A stretch of 64,000 nucleotides of DNA, from NCBI RefSeq assembly GCF_019720915.1, contig NZ_JAHKSI010000001.1, positions 2,976,001 to 3,040,000 on the forward strand. The letters run 5' to 3'. Origin of the DNA: Alkalihalobacillus sp. TS-13. Its GTDB lineage: Bacteria; Bacillota; Bacilli; Bacillales; Fictibacillaceae. A model generated the notes under the pieces. That model saw nothing but the letters and a program-made list of their open reading frames with translations. It ran no database searches and was not told the DNA's origin. Of the stretch, positions 1-13,080 are shown piece by piece (the stretch's first letter is position 1; the number at the start of each line of letters is the position of its first letter). Made by a program: the position numbers and the translations under genes.

Positions 1-4178
<4,178 letters not shown>

Positions 4179-4211
4179 TTAAAAGTAGTTTAGACTTGAA
4201 CGAACCTCTAT

Positions 4212-4238
4212 TACTTTATTAAATTAATTAATAAAGTA
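4212..4238. promoter_or_regulatory. 27-bp dyad operator upstream of GH2 gene 1
   Basis: A perfect inverted repeat, TACTTTATTAA-N5-TTAATAAAGTA, sits about 50 bases upstream of the TTG start. The same 27-bp layout appears upstream of the other GH2 gene at 25681-25707. The AT-rich half sites and overall length resemble operators of ROK-family repressors (XylR type). The assignment to ROK is inference, and no ROK gene lies in this window. Confidence 0.6.
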
Positions 4239-4749
4239 TACAGACCTGATTCGTCTTAAATGTCTATTTTTCGATAAGTTCCTAGATTTCCTCTTTCTAA
4301 TTCCGCATTTACTAAAAACAGGAAAATGATCCTGTGTCCAAATGATCATATAATCCACTAGAACAATAGTCTAATAGCCCGTTCGACATAAGAAAAGGAA
4401 AACGTCCTTGTGAACCACGAAGCTCACTGGAAGTCCGACGGGGTAGCTCAAGCCAAACAAAGTTCGGTTCTGCATGGGTAAACGCTTCGATTTAAATCAA
4501 TGTGTCCCCGCCGCAGGAGTACTGAAATGATCCAAGTGTTAGGCGGTGGAAGCTAGACAAGTCTTTACTGCAACCCAAATTTTTAGACTTTCTTATAGGG
4601 GGGGTCTCACCAACAAATCCTACGCTGCTAAGGAGACCAAATATAAAAAAGCCTAATTCCTCAATGGAGAAAGCGAGAAATTAGGCGTTATTATTTCACA
4701 ATCGCGCCTGTTTGTTTAGATGTTAAAATATATCTATAGACGGATTCAT
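4239..4749. other. Intergenic region between GH2 gene 1 and VOC gene
   Basis: About 510 bases with no convincing gene. It holds a G+C-richer stretch at about 4381-4600 that looks like a degenerate dispersed intergenic repeat, and a clear hairpin terminator at 4651-4686. Nothing else is recognised. Confidence 0.5.
4651..4686 (-). terminator. Rho-independent terminator of the VOC gene
   Basis: A 12-bp stem (GCCTAATTCCTC paired with GAGAAATTAGGC, one mismatch) is followed on the minus strand by a run of six T. It ends the transcript of the gene at 4750-5100. Confidence 0.8.
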
Positions 4750-5100
4750 TTATAGATGAGTTAAAATATTGATAAGTTTCCCAAACGGATCCCTAACGTA
4801 AAAACGCCGAACCCCCCATGGTTCCTTAGTTGGTCCATACTCAATAGGAACTTCAGCTGCTTTTATGCGAGTGAGCGCAACGTCGAGATCATCTACTTCA
4901 ATTGACAAATCAGGTACTGGTGTGTCGGATCCTCCCTCTGAAAGGAAACTGATTTGAGTGGCCATTTTCTCATGTGAACCGTATGTTGCAATAAATCCAA
5001 GATCCATTAATTGATCAAGTCCCAGTATTTCCTCGTAGAAGTGCTTTGCTTTGGAAATGTCCTGCGTCTCAATATTGGCAACAATTCGCTTGACCTTCAC
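4750..5100 (-). CDS. VOC-family (glyoxalase/bleomycin-resistance-like) protein
   Basis: A small vicinal-oxygen-chelate fold protein of 116 residues, close to the usual single-domain length. Visible family features are the first-strand HFYEEILGL segment, the pairing of ISFLSEGG with DLSIEVDDLD, and the C-terminal RRFYVRDPFGKLINIL strand. The start is GTG at 5100, eight bases after GGAGG. The longer TTG start at 5115 would swallow the ribosome binding site. Such proteins may be dioxygenases, lyases or binding proteins, and the substrate cannot be told. It is a single-gene unit with its own terminator. Confidence 0.8.
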   Translation of the reverse strand: MKVKRIVANIETQDISKAKHFYEEILGLDQLMDLGFIATYGSHEKMATQISFLSEGGSDTPVPDLSIEVDDLDVALTRIKAAEVPIEYGPTKEPWGVRRFYVRDPFGKLINILTHL

Positions 5101-5479
5101 TTTTACCACCTCCAAAGAATTTGAAGTTTATTTTTTTCATACTCCACAATATGACCCGTTTGCAGAAGATCTTAGTGTAGGATTTTTTGAAAATGTTGGC
5201 GCGACTCCTAGGCAAGAAAGAGGCCCTAAAATGCCCGGATCTCTTCACATTGCAAGGGGTTCCCTTGGAGAATCGCCATTAAGATTAGTGGACATCTGTT
5301 CCGTTATCTGTGACAAAAAGTGCGATTTGGAATAATTAGAGGACATCTGTTCCGTTATTCTAGTTTTGAAAGGTTCCACAACTGGGTTTTTATGCAAATA
5401 AGAGCTCTGGTGTCCTCTATTTTTGAAAAACATGCTGTCTTTGAGAAAATAAGGGCTCTGGTGTCCGGCAAGAATTTTT
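5101..5479. other. Repeat-bearing intergenic region
   Basis: About 380 bases without a convincing gene between the VOC gene and the response regulator. The right half holds four copies of a short repeat in two orientations (5290-5466). The left part (about 5120-5280) has a plus-strand open frame with non-repetitive composition that could be a gene remnant, but I recognise no family. Confidence 0.4.
5290..5466. repeat. Four-copy inverted intergenic repeat
   Basis: GGACATCTGTTCCGTTAT occurs exactly at 5290-5307 and 5341-5358. AATAAGRGCTCTGGTGTCC occurs at 5397-5415 and 5448-5466. The reverse complement of the first unit resembles the second (about 12 of 18 positions), so this is one repeat family, two copies in each orientation, able to fold into a large hairpin. 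Confidence 0.65.
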
Positions 5480-7048
5480 TCACAATGGCTGTAGAACGGT
5501 CCGGTATTGCTTCGGGCTTTGACCAACATTTTTTTTGAACACCCTGCTGAAGTAATTGGGGTCTTTATAACCGACTTTGAAACATACTTCTTTTACGCTG
5601 ATTTCCGGCTCCAGCATATACTCCTTCGCCTTTTCGATCCGTATATGAGTCATGAAATCAATGAACGTGATCCCTTTTTTCTCTTTAAACAGTTTGCTTA
5701 GATAGTATGGACTTAATTCGACATGGGACGCTACCATTTCAAGCGTCAACGGTTCATAATAGTGCTTTTCAATGTACTCCTTTGCACTTTCTAATTTTCC
5801 TTTCGCCTGAACCATCCGCCATGTTTGTACTTTTTCAACAATCTCCCTTAATAAACGTGTACTCTTCTCCTCAAGCTGTTGATAGGAGGAGATCTGGTTA
5901 TACGGTATGAAACGATCCATAGGAATTCCTAAGTCGTTGATCATCCGGGTTGCAATGATGAAAAACTCATTCAATGATGACACCGAATGGTTCAAATCAC
6001 TCGCAGCATCATTGGACAATTCATTCAGATAGAACTCAAACTTTTGAAGGGCATTTGTCACGTCTCCATTCTTGATGCTTTCCAACAGATCCTTTTCCTT
6101 CTGGAAGGCTACTGTAGCCCCATTCTCTGTATTACTTTCATCAGATGAAAACCTGTAGGTCACATGTTCATCCGAATGGATACTCTCCAATACATGTAAG
6201 GCTTCATAGTAGGATTTGCTGAGCTGATGGACGGACCGGTAGGGTAATCCGATCCCGACACGCGGCTTGAAGTGGAAGATCCGTTCACATTGGTGGATCA
6301 AATTCCTTATGAACGGTAGGATGTACGTTTTGAATCCGTTCTTATCTTCTCCATCGATTTTATCCGTCAGAAAAAAGACGGGAAGTTTCTCTTCATGATT
6401 CGGGCTTAAAAGGGTCGAATCAGAGCAATGCCGGTTGACATGCTCCTTCAGCCAATCCACCCATGCCCTCCGATCAACTTCTTGGCCGTTCTTCTCTACC
6501 ACGATGGCAAATCCACATTTGAAATTGATGTCCAAAAGCTGCCCCCATTCGTTCAAATCCAATTCCTGAACATGATCGACGAGCAAGGAAACGGACCATT
6601 CGGATTGCATGAAATCCAACGCTTTATTGAACTTTCGCTCGAGCTGTTGTTTGTCTTGCAATTCTTTGCGTTCTTGATCAATCTCCCCTTGAACGCGACA
6701 GATAGCTTCGATGACCTCCTCTTTTTTACTCGGTTTCAGCAAATATTCCTTGACACCCTGCTGCATCACTTTTTTGGCGTACTCAAACGTATCGAACGCG
6801 GAAACCATGATAATCCGGATATCCGGCAGCTCTTTTTTGATTTCAGTCACTGCCTCGACACCATCGATTCCTGGCATTTTTATATCCATTAGAATAAGGT
6901 CGGGGTGCTCCGCTTTGGCTATCTCGATCGCCTGCCGTCCGTTCCCTGCCTCGGCAACGACCTCAGCCCCTTCCATCTCTCTACCGATCATCATTTTCAG
7001 CGCTTCCCGTTCAATCCGCTCATCATCAACTACCATAATACGCAACAT
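5480..7048 (-). CDS. YesN-type response regulator (REC + AraC HTH)
   Basis: DNA-binding response regulator, about 522 residues. The N-terminal receiver domain has the acidic pair VVDDE, the phospho-acceptor Asp near residue 55 (LILMDIKMPG) and the LLKPSKK lysine. A long middle region follows, then a C-terminal AraC-type double helix-turn-helix (YYLSKLFKEKKG, then VCFKVGYKDPNYFSRVFKK). The start is ATG at 7048 with GGGGAG upstream; a longer frame to 7123 would lie inside the kinase gene. It overlaps the kinase stop by 23 bases, implying translational coupling. YesN-type regulators usually control sugar or polysaccharide uptake and hydrolysis genes, which fits the neighbouring GH genes, but the target is not proven. 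Confidence 0.92.
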   Translation of the reverse strand: MLRIMVVDDERIEREALKMMIGREMEGAEVVAEAGNGRQAIEIAKAEHPDLILMDIKMPGIDGVEAVTEIKKELPDIRIIMVSAFDTFEYAKKVMQQGVKEYLLKPSKKEEVIEAICRVQGEIDQERKELQDKQQLERKFNKALDFMQSEWSVSLLVDHVQELDLNEWGQLLDINFKCGFAIVVEKNGQEVDRRAWVDWLKEHVNRHCSDSTLLSPNHEEKLPVFFLTDKIDGEDKNGFKTYILPFIRNLIHQCERIFHFKPRVGIGLPYRSVHQLSKSYYEALHVLESIHSDEHVTYRFSSDESNTENGATVAFQKEKDLLESIKNGDVTNALQKFEFYLNELSNDAASDLNHSVSSLNEFFIIATRMINDLGIPMDRFIPYNQISSYQQLEEKSTRLLREIVEKVQTWRMVQAKGKLESAKEYIEKHYYEPLTLEMVASHVELSPYYLSKLFKEKKGITFIDFMTHIRIEKAKEYMLEPEISVKEVCFKVGYKDPNYFSRVFKKNVGQSPKQYRTVLQPL

Positions 7049-8489
7049 AGTGGTCTCCCCTTTTTTCCACAGTAGATGGTATTGCAATTCTGACCCTCGT
7101 CCCTTGATTGACCGCTGATTCAATCTGGATTTCGCTCTTATTCTTGTAAAACAGCTCCAATCTTTGGATTACGTTTTTCATGCCAATCCCCGTCGAGTGG
7201 CCCTGTGATTGGAAGTTTGAATTCCCTTCTTTATTTAGCAATCGATCTTTCACACACTCCTCCATCCCTATACCATTATCCTGGATTTCAATCATCACTT
7301 GCCCATTTTCCTCGTACACCCCAAGCCTGATTTCTGCATCACTCTCGTACGATTCAATACCATGGATGAACGCATTTTCCACAATAGGCTGAAGGGTCAA
7401 TATTGGGATTTCAATATCCAGACATGTATCATCGATGTCTGTTTTGAATGTGACCCGATCCCCAAACCGTGTCTGCTGGATGAAAAAGTATTCTTTTACG
7501 ATCCGGACTTCGTCACGTAAGGTTGTCGGCTTATCAAGATTGCCCAGATTGTATCGTAGCAATGCTGAAACAGAGCTGATCAGATCACTTGTTTTATCTG
7601 AGCCTTCAAGATAGGCCATTCTTGAAATCGTGTTCAAGGTGTTGAAGAGGAAGTGTGGATTGATCTGGCTCTGCAGACTTTTCAATTCCATCTCCTTCAG
7701 CAACCGATCAAGCTCTGACTGATCCTTGATTTCCTTGATCAACTCGCGGATGTTCCTTCTCATCCGGTTGAATGTTCCTGCCAACAGTTTCATCTCATCA
7801 TTCGTCCGTACTTCCACATCATCACCTGAAAAATCGCCTTTCGATATTTTCCTGGCAGAGATAGACAGCAGGCTGATCGGTCTTGTGATACCCCTGGAGA
7901 ACCATAGGGCAGTCAACAGGCTCAGACAGATCGTCGTGACGAACAAGGAGATTCCCATCGCCTGGAGGTAGAGATTTTTCTGTTCCATCGCGTGATAAAA
8001 AGTACGGTAGCTTGTCAATTCACTGTTCAGAAGGCTTAAGGTCATTTCCTGGATAAAACGTGATACTTTGGAAGCCTCGTTCAAATGAAATGAATACTGG
8101 TTTAAATCTTCCTTTTGAAACGCCTCGATTGTCTGTTCACACTCTTCCAAAAAACTCTCGATCATGTTGTAGTAGTTCGTGACAGTCGGATAGTTTTCAT
8201 TATTTTCTACCTTGCCGATCAATTTCTCTTTTTCAACAACCAATTGATCTCGCAACCTATGATAGTCATCCAAATAGCGAGGGGACTTTTCGATGACGTA
8301 CGCGTTGATCGATTCGTAGACCTCGGTCGTCTGCTTCGAGATCTGATTCAGGATGATGAACCGTTCGAAGCTGTCATGGTACTGATCGATCGTCTGCTGG
8401 CTGCTATGGTAAAGGTAGAACGTCACCCCATTCACTAAAAGGACGAGAACGGTGACGAATATCATAATCTTCGTTCTGATCCGGATCAT
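7026..8489 (-). CDS. YesM-type sensor histidine kinase
   Basis: Membrane sensor kinase of 487 residues. It has a first membrane segment at about 7-27, an extracellular helical region, a second membrane segment at about 177-198, and a HAMP linker at about 199-250. The His_kinase dimerisation motif INPHFLFNTLNT has the phospho-His near 279. A HATPase_c domain carries the N box (PIVENAFIHGIES) and the G boxes (DNGIGM, GIGMKNV). It overlaps the upstream binding-protein gene by 4 bases (ATGA) and the downstream regulator by 23, so the three are one coupled operon. The extracellular part has no recognisable sugar-binding fold of its own, which suggests the anchored binding protein supplies the signal. 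Confidence 0.93.
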   Translation of the reverse strand: MIRIRTKIMIFVTVLVLLVNGVTFYLYHSSQQTIDQYHDSFERFIILNQISKQTTEVYESINAYVIEKSPRYLDDYHRLRDQLVVEKEKLIGKVENNENYPTVTNYYNMIESFLEECEQTIEAFQKEDLNQYSFHLNEASKVSRFIQEMTLSLLNSELTSYRTFYHAMEQKNLYLQAMGISLFVTTICLSLLTALWFSRGITRPISLLSISARKISKGDFSGDDVEVRTNDEMKLLAGTFNRMRRNIRELIKEIKDQSELDRLLKEMELKSLQSQINPHFLFNTLNTISRMAYLEGSDKTSDLISSVSALLRYNLGNLDKPTTLRDEVRIVKEYFFIQQTRFGDRVTFKTDIDDTCLDIEIPILTLQPIVENAFIHGIESYESDAEIRLGVYEENGQVMIEIQDNGIGMEECVKDRLLNKEGNSNFQSQGHSTGIGMKNVIQRLELFYKNKSEIQIESAVNQGTRVRIAIPSTVEKRGDHYVAYYGS

Positions 8490-9481
8490 TTTTCAATGAC
8501 CTCGAGTATTTCATTTTCCTGTAACGGTAGATCCTCCCGATGGATTACTTTCGTTTCAGTATGGTTGATTTCATCGATGGTCTTCCCCTCTAAAATTTGA
8601 ACCATCGTCTCCACTGATTTATATCCCATTTCATATGGTTTTTGGATCACGGTCGCCTCAATCTTTCCTGACTGTAGCAGCTCGATCGTCTCAGGCAAGA
8701 TATCGAAGCCGATGACATACACATCGTCCGTCTTCCCCATCTGCTCCAGGACTTGCGAAATTCCGATCGCATCAAGTGCGCTCGTCCCGTAAAAGGCCGT
8801 TACATCCGGATATTCCTGCAGGATTTTATACGTTTTTTCTGCTGCCTGGATCCGTGTGATATGGGAATCTTCAATCGTGGTCACTTTCACTCTTTCCTGT
8901 TCCTTTATCGCATCTTTAAATCCCTGGACCCGCAGTTTTTGATGGGTCGCATCAAATCTCCCGGTAATGATGGCGACGTTCACTTCCCCTTCCGTATCGG
9001 CCAATAAGGCTTTACCAGCTAGCAGCCCAGCGTAATAATTATCCGTCCCTATGTAAGCGATCCGGTCGCTCTTCGGTGCATCCGTATCAACGGTGATTAC
9101 AGGAACCCCTTTTTGGATGGTGTTATTGATCAACGGCGTGAATTGCTCTTCACTCAATCCCTGCGTCATGATGCCATCGACTTTTGCCGCCGCGGCCATT
9201 TCAATGGTCGTCATATGTTCTTCCAGATTTGCCTGCTTTGGACCAGCATACTCAAGCGTCACACCTAGTTTCTCTGCTGCTGAACGTGCTCCCTTTTCAA
9301 CTAGTTTCCAATAATCATTGTTGATTTCCTCTGGCACCAATACGAGATGATAGTTTGGTTTCGTGTACGGTTCTTGAGCCTGGGTCGACTCGATACTGAA
9401 GGACTTGATAGAAAAATAGACGAAGAAAGAGAAAGCGGTTACAAAAAGGACTATGAAAACACCGACGATCGTTCTACCCAT
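8486..9481 (-). CDS. Membrane-anchored periplasmic-binding-protein-like sugar sensor
   Basis: RbsB/XylF-like (Peripla_BP_4) sugar-binding protein, 331 residues. A single N-terminal hydrophobic segment (about residues 4-24) has no lipobox Cys, so it is a membrane anchor rather than a lipoprotein signal. Family motifs include EEINNDYWKLVEKGA, ITVDTDAPKSDRIAYIGTDNYYAG and YVIGFDILPE. The start is ATG at 9481, eight bases after GGGTGG; the upstream in-frame GTG lies inside that site. There is no ABC permease or ATPase nearby; instead a YesM kinase and YesN regulator follow directly. This matches the XylFII-LytS-YesN arrangement of clostridia, where an anchored binding protein activates the kinase. 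The ligand is unknown. Confidence 0.88.
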   Translation of the reverse strand: MGRTIVGVFIVLFVTAFSFFVYFSIKSFSIESTQAQEPYTKPNYHLVLVPEEINNDYWKLVEKGARSAAEKLGVTLEYAGPKQANLEEHMTTIEMAAAAKVDGIMTQGLSEEQFTPLINNTIQKGVPVITVDTDAPKSDRIAYIGTDNYYAGLLAGKALLADTEGEVNVAIITGRFDATHQKLRVQGFKDAIKEQERVKVTTIEDSHITRIQAAEKTYKILQEYPDVTAFYGTSALDAIGISQVLEQMGKTDDVYVIGFDILPETIELLQSGKIEATVIQKPYEMGYKSVETMVQILEGKTIDEINHTETKVIHREDLPLQENEILEVIEK

Positions 9482-10229
9482 TGTGCATTCCACCCAATTG
9501 TTGTTTCTACTAGTTTAGCATAAATTATCTAAAAATACAGAAAATGACTTGGTTACAGCTCCCGTTATGTCGAATCGTCATGGAAAATGCCATCAAGATG
9601 ATAATAGCTATATATGATGCAATATATTGTGAGATTGTGAAGAAATTCACTTAAACTAACTGACAATAATATTTAAGTAGGAAAACCTCTTGGTATTTAT
9701 GTTAATTGGGTATTTTTAATCAAAAATCAGCACCAAGTCATAATAGTAAGTGTGAAAATAGGAGGTAAATAATTTCATTTAGGATGAATGTTTAAGCTTA
9801 AATAATAGCTCGAATTACAGCAATAGGTTCCTATGTTCCTAAGCTGTCTTTGTTCTTTGGCAGTGATTTTCTTATGATTTGCTTTCCGTATCTTTTCAAG
9901 AACTTCATTAGCCATCTTTACGACGTTCCCTCATCAAGGTTACGTACTGAGCGTAGAGGAAATGCATAGCGGGTCTCGTTCATCGATAGAAGATACCTCC
10001 ATGATTGCTTCGTCAGTATTACTGATCCACCTCACACATCAATCAGCAGAGCACCTCATCTTTGATCAAGTCACTAAAATAGCTGCAGCAGATGTTTCCG
10101 AACAAATGACTCATATGAGAAGAAAAATAGAAGATAGATCGAAAAGCCACTTGAAGAAAACATCTACTTCAAGTGGCTCATCGTATCCTAAGAACCTCTA
10201 CCAGATAGAGATTCTCTTTCACCCTGAAT
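9482..10229. other. Long intergenic region upstream of the sensor operon
   Basis: About 750 bases. It should carry the promoter of the sensor operon near its left end, and it holds the terminator of the amidohydrolase gene at 10146-10177. Two open frames were considered weak: a 46-codon minus-strand frame at 9775-9915 starting MANEVLEKIRK without a good ribosome binding site, and a 94-codon plus-strand frame from 9962 without recognisable homology. Either could be gene debris. Confidence 0.4.
10146..10177 (-). terminator. Terminator of the abg-like operon
   Basis: A perfect 11-bp stem, GCCACTTGAAG with CTTCAAGTGGC and a 10-base loop, is followed by TTTTC on the minus strand, 52 bases after the stop of the last operon gene. 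Confidence 0.8.
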
Positions 10230-11507
10230 TCAACCTAGTTTTCTGATTGAATCAAACAGCAGGTTGACTGCAGACAGCAATGTCTCTTCGTTAATATCAA
10301 ACTTCTCATTATGATGACCCGCAGGAAGTTCCGTTCCGAAGATACAGTAGGTTGCTTGCCCGCCATTCTGTTTAACCCGTTCCATAAAAAAGGTTGCATC
10401 CTCGGAACCGGCCGGTGTATTATCTTCGACCATGCTTGCCTCAATAGCAGGGGACTCTTCTGCACATGCACACAATACCTCTGCCAATTCTTTAGAACCC
10501 CGGGTGCTTACTCCTTCACCTACAGTCTTGATCTCGTAATCTACCTGATACATTTGAGCAGATCCCGCGATAATTGCTTCCACCTGGTTTTTCACGAATT
10601 GGTTGATTTCGGAGTTTTCCCCCCGTGTCTCAACCTTGAGAGAAGCCTTGTCAGCAATGATATTACGTCCGGAACCAGCATGCAATTCACCAACATTGAT
10701 TCGTGTCGAGCCTTCTGAATGGCGGGGAACGGCATAAATGTTCAATGCTGCTGAGGCAGCCGCCAGTAGGGCATTTCTTCCCTCTTCAGGCTTTCCGCCC
10801 GCATGAGAGGCCACCCCTTTGAACGTGACATCAAGCTTCGAGGTTGCAAGGAAGCCGTTATTCGATGCAACAAAATGGCCATCAGGTACGCCTGTCCCAA
10901 GATGAGTCGCAATAAAGTAATCAACATCATCGACAACTTTAGCTTCGACCATTGACCGTGCACCGCGAGTGCCCTCCTCGGCAGGCTGAAAAATCAATTT
11001 GATTTTACCCTTTAAGCTCGATTTGTTTTCGGAGATCAACGTTGCAAGACCAAGCCCGATTGTTGTATGTCCATCATGTGCACAGGCATGCATTTTGTTT
11101 GGAACCGTCGACCTGAACCCTTCCTTTTTCGGGAAGTGGCTGTTTGCTTCCGATTCATGGATATCCAGTGCATCCATATCGATTCGGAAGGCGATCGTCG
11201 GTCCTTCTTTTTTTGTATCCATTGTAGCGACAATTCCTGTATAGCCTTCTGAAAAGGGTTCAATATAATCTTTATTCGCCCCATTTTCGAGTGCCCATTG
11301 GTAATGTGCTTTCGTCTCTTCGTGATCCGGCTTACCCATACAATACTCAGGGGACATGACTTGTTTTCCCATTTCGAGCTGAAATCCCAGCTTGTCAAGA
11401 ATGGACGCCACAATGGAAGCTGTACGCATTTCCAGAAAACCTGTTTCCGGATGACGGTGAAAATCACGACGCCATTCGATCAACTTTTTTTCCAAATCAC
11501 TCATCAT
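10230..11507 (-). CDS. abgA: M20 amidohydrolase, AbgA-like
   Basis: Metal-dependent amidase of the M20D family, 425 residues, near the length of E. coli AbgA. Metal-ligand and fold motifs visible are DFHRHPETG, RIDMDALDI, ACAHDGHTTIGLG, QPAEEGTRGA, and the C-terminal AGHHNEKFDINEE. The dimerisation domain segment DVTFKGVASHAGGKPEEGRNAL is present. The start is ATG 11507 after AGGAGTG. It is last in a three-gene operon behind an AbgT transporter and an AbgB-like partner. AbgA and AbgB together cleave p-aminobenzoyl-glutamate in E. coli. Here the same substrate is inference from gene set and similarity; other N-acyl amino acids are possible. Confidence 0.85.
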   Translation of the reverse strand: MMSDLEKKLIEWRRDFHRHPETGFLEMRTASIVASILDKLGFQLEMGKQVMSPEYCMGKPDHEETKAHYQWALENGANKDYIEPFSEGYTGIVATMDTKKEGPTIAFRIDMDALDIHESEANSHFPKKEGFRSTVPNKMHACAHDGHTTIGLGLATLISENKSSLKGKIKLIFQPAEEGTRGARSMVEAKVVDDVDYFIATHLGTGVPDGHFVASNNGFLATSKLDVTFKGVASHAGGKPEEGRNALLAAASAALNIYAVPRHSEGSTRINVGELHAGSGRNIIADKASLKVETRGENSEINQFVKNQVEAIIAGSAQMYQVDYEIKTVGEGVSTRGSKELAEVLCACAEESPAIEASMVEDNTPAGSEDATFFMERVKQNGGQATYCIFGTELPAGHHNEKFDINEETLLSAVNLLFDSIRKLG

Positions 11508-11528
11508 CTATTCACTCCTAGTATCCTA

Positions 11529-13049
11529 TTATAAGAATGGATCGATCCCTGGACCAAACGGAATTCCTAAGAAGAAGAAAATCAATATCAGTACGATCCA
11601 TGTCAACAAGAAACATACAGAGTAAGGGAGCATTAACGAAATGAATGTTCCGATACCCGCTTTCTTATCATACTTCTGCATGAATGATAAAGCGATGACC
11701 ATGTACGGCATCAAAGGTGTGACGATATTGGTCGATGAATCCGCAACCCGGTATGCCACTTGCGTAAATGCAGGGTGATAGCCAAGCTGCATGAACATCG
11801 GTACGAACACAGGTGCTTCAAGCGCCCACTTCGCAGACCCTGAAGTGATAAGGAAATTCAATAATGCCGTAAAAATAATGTAACCTATGATCAGTCCGAT
11901 ACCCGTAAATTCAATATCTTTCAGAACTTCAGCACCATTTACTGCGACCCATGTTGCAATATTAGACCAGCTGAAGTATGCGATAAATTGAGCAATCGCA
12001 AAGATCAGAACAATGTAACTTGACATATCTTTCATCGACTCAGCCATAAATTTCCCAACATCTTTACTTGTCTTGATGTTTCCAACGGTAATACCGTACG
12101 TAACACCGATTGTGATAAAGAAGAAGAGAATGATAGGCACAATACCATCAAGGAATGGGGATGGGATGATGCCGCCCTCCTCATTACGCAAAGGACTATC
12201 TGGTAAAAAGATCGTCACCAGGATAATGGCCCAATATACTCCCCCTGCAATCACTGCATTTCGTAAAGCCTTACCTGCTTTTAGAGGGTCTTCCGCTACA
12301 GCTTCCTCGACCTCTTCACCCTTATATTCGCCAAGCCGCGGTTCGATGAATTTGTTTGTAACAAGGCCACCAACAACGGTAAGAACAAACACAGAAACAA
12401 TATTGAAGTACCAGTTATCGACAGGGGTAACGACAATATCCTCATTGATGATTTGGGCTGCTTCCGTCGAAATACCTGCAAGCAACGCATCTGTACCTGC
12501 AATCAAAAGGTTTGCCGTAAAACCAGCACCAGCTGCTGCGTAACCCGCTGTCAAACCAGCGATCGGATTACGGCCAACTTTGTAAAATACCATCGCTGCC
12601 AACGGCGGCACTAGAACCATCGCTGCATCAGATGCAATGTTACCCATGATACCAACAAAAATGACGGTGTACGTGATTAACGCTGGCGGCGATTTCAAAA
12701 TCGTTTTCTTGATTGCATAATCGAGCATTCCAACTTTTTCTGCAAGCCCGATACCAAGCATCATTGACAGTACCAGTCCTAGCGGTGCAAATCCGGTAAA
12801 GTTGTCGAGCATTGACGTCAAGATGAACTGAAGACCCTCTCCAGATGCTAGACTTTTAACCTGCAGCTCTTCCCCAGTAGCAGGGTGTATGACTGTCGCA
12901 CCAAACATATTGAAGATGGCCGAAACAATAATGACGAGGATAGCCAACGCAGCAAACAAAATAAACGGATCTGGAAGTTTGTTACCGGCTATTTCAATCC
13001 CGTTAAGGAATTTCTGTGCAATCCCCTTTTTGTTCTTTATATTTTCCAC
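11529..13049 (-). CDS. abgT: AbgT-family transporter
   Basis: Inner-membrane transporter of 506 residues with about a dozen hydrophobic segments. It begins with a cytosolic helix and ILFAALAILVIIVSAIF. Family hallmarks include ITSGSAKWALEAPVFVPMFMQLGYHPAFTQVAYRVADSSTNIVTPLMPYMV near the C-terminus, quoted here only as a region (GSAKWA and SSTNIVTP are the key motifs). The start is GTG at 13049 after GAGGGGAG. It lies 31 bases after the AbgB-like gene and 21 before the AbgA-like gene, so all three are co-transcribed. AbgT proteins import p-aminobenzoyl-glutamate, and some members export antimetabolites. Pairing with two amidases points to import. Confidence 0.92.
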   Translation of the reverse strand: MENIKNKKGIAQKFLNGIEIAGNKLPDPFILFAALAILVIIVSAIFNMFGATVIHPATGEELQVKSLASGEGLQFILTSMLDNFTGFAPLGLVLSMMLGIGLAEKVGMLDYAIKKTILKSPPALITYTVIFVGIMGNIASDAAMVLVPPLAAMVFYKVGRNPIAGLTAGYAAAGAGFTANLLIAGTDALLAGISTEAAQIINEDIVVTPVDNWYFNIVSVFVLTVVGGLVTNKFIEPRLGEYKGEEVEEAVAEDPLKAGKALRNAVIAGGVYWAIILVTIFLPDSPLRNEEGGIIPSPFLDGIVPIILFFFITIGVTYGITVGNIKTSKDVGKFMAESMKDMSSYIVLIFAIAQFIAYFSWSNIATWVAVNGAEVLKDIEFTGIGLIIGYIIFTALLNFLITSGSAKWALEAPVFVPMFMQLGYHPAFTQVAYRVADSSTNIVTPLMPYMVIALSFMQKYDKKAGIGTFISLMLPYSVCFLLTWIVLILIFFFLGIPFGPGIDPFL

Positions 13050-13080
13050 TCTTCTCCCCTCACTTTTCGATTATTAAATA

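Noticed and set aside
4381-4640. Possible riboswitch or small RNA in the gap left of the VOC gene
   Set aside because: No conserved core of a known class could be read; the sequence looks more like a degraded intergenic repeat.
9962-10246. 94-codon plus-strand frame in the intergenic gap
   Set aside because: It runs through the terminator hairpin of the abg-like operon into that operon's coding region and shows no recognisable domain.
12073-12543. 156-codon plus-strand frame
   Set aside because: Antisense to the AbgT transporter; composition mirrors membrane-helix codons, with no start signal.
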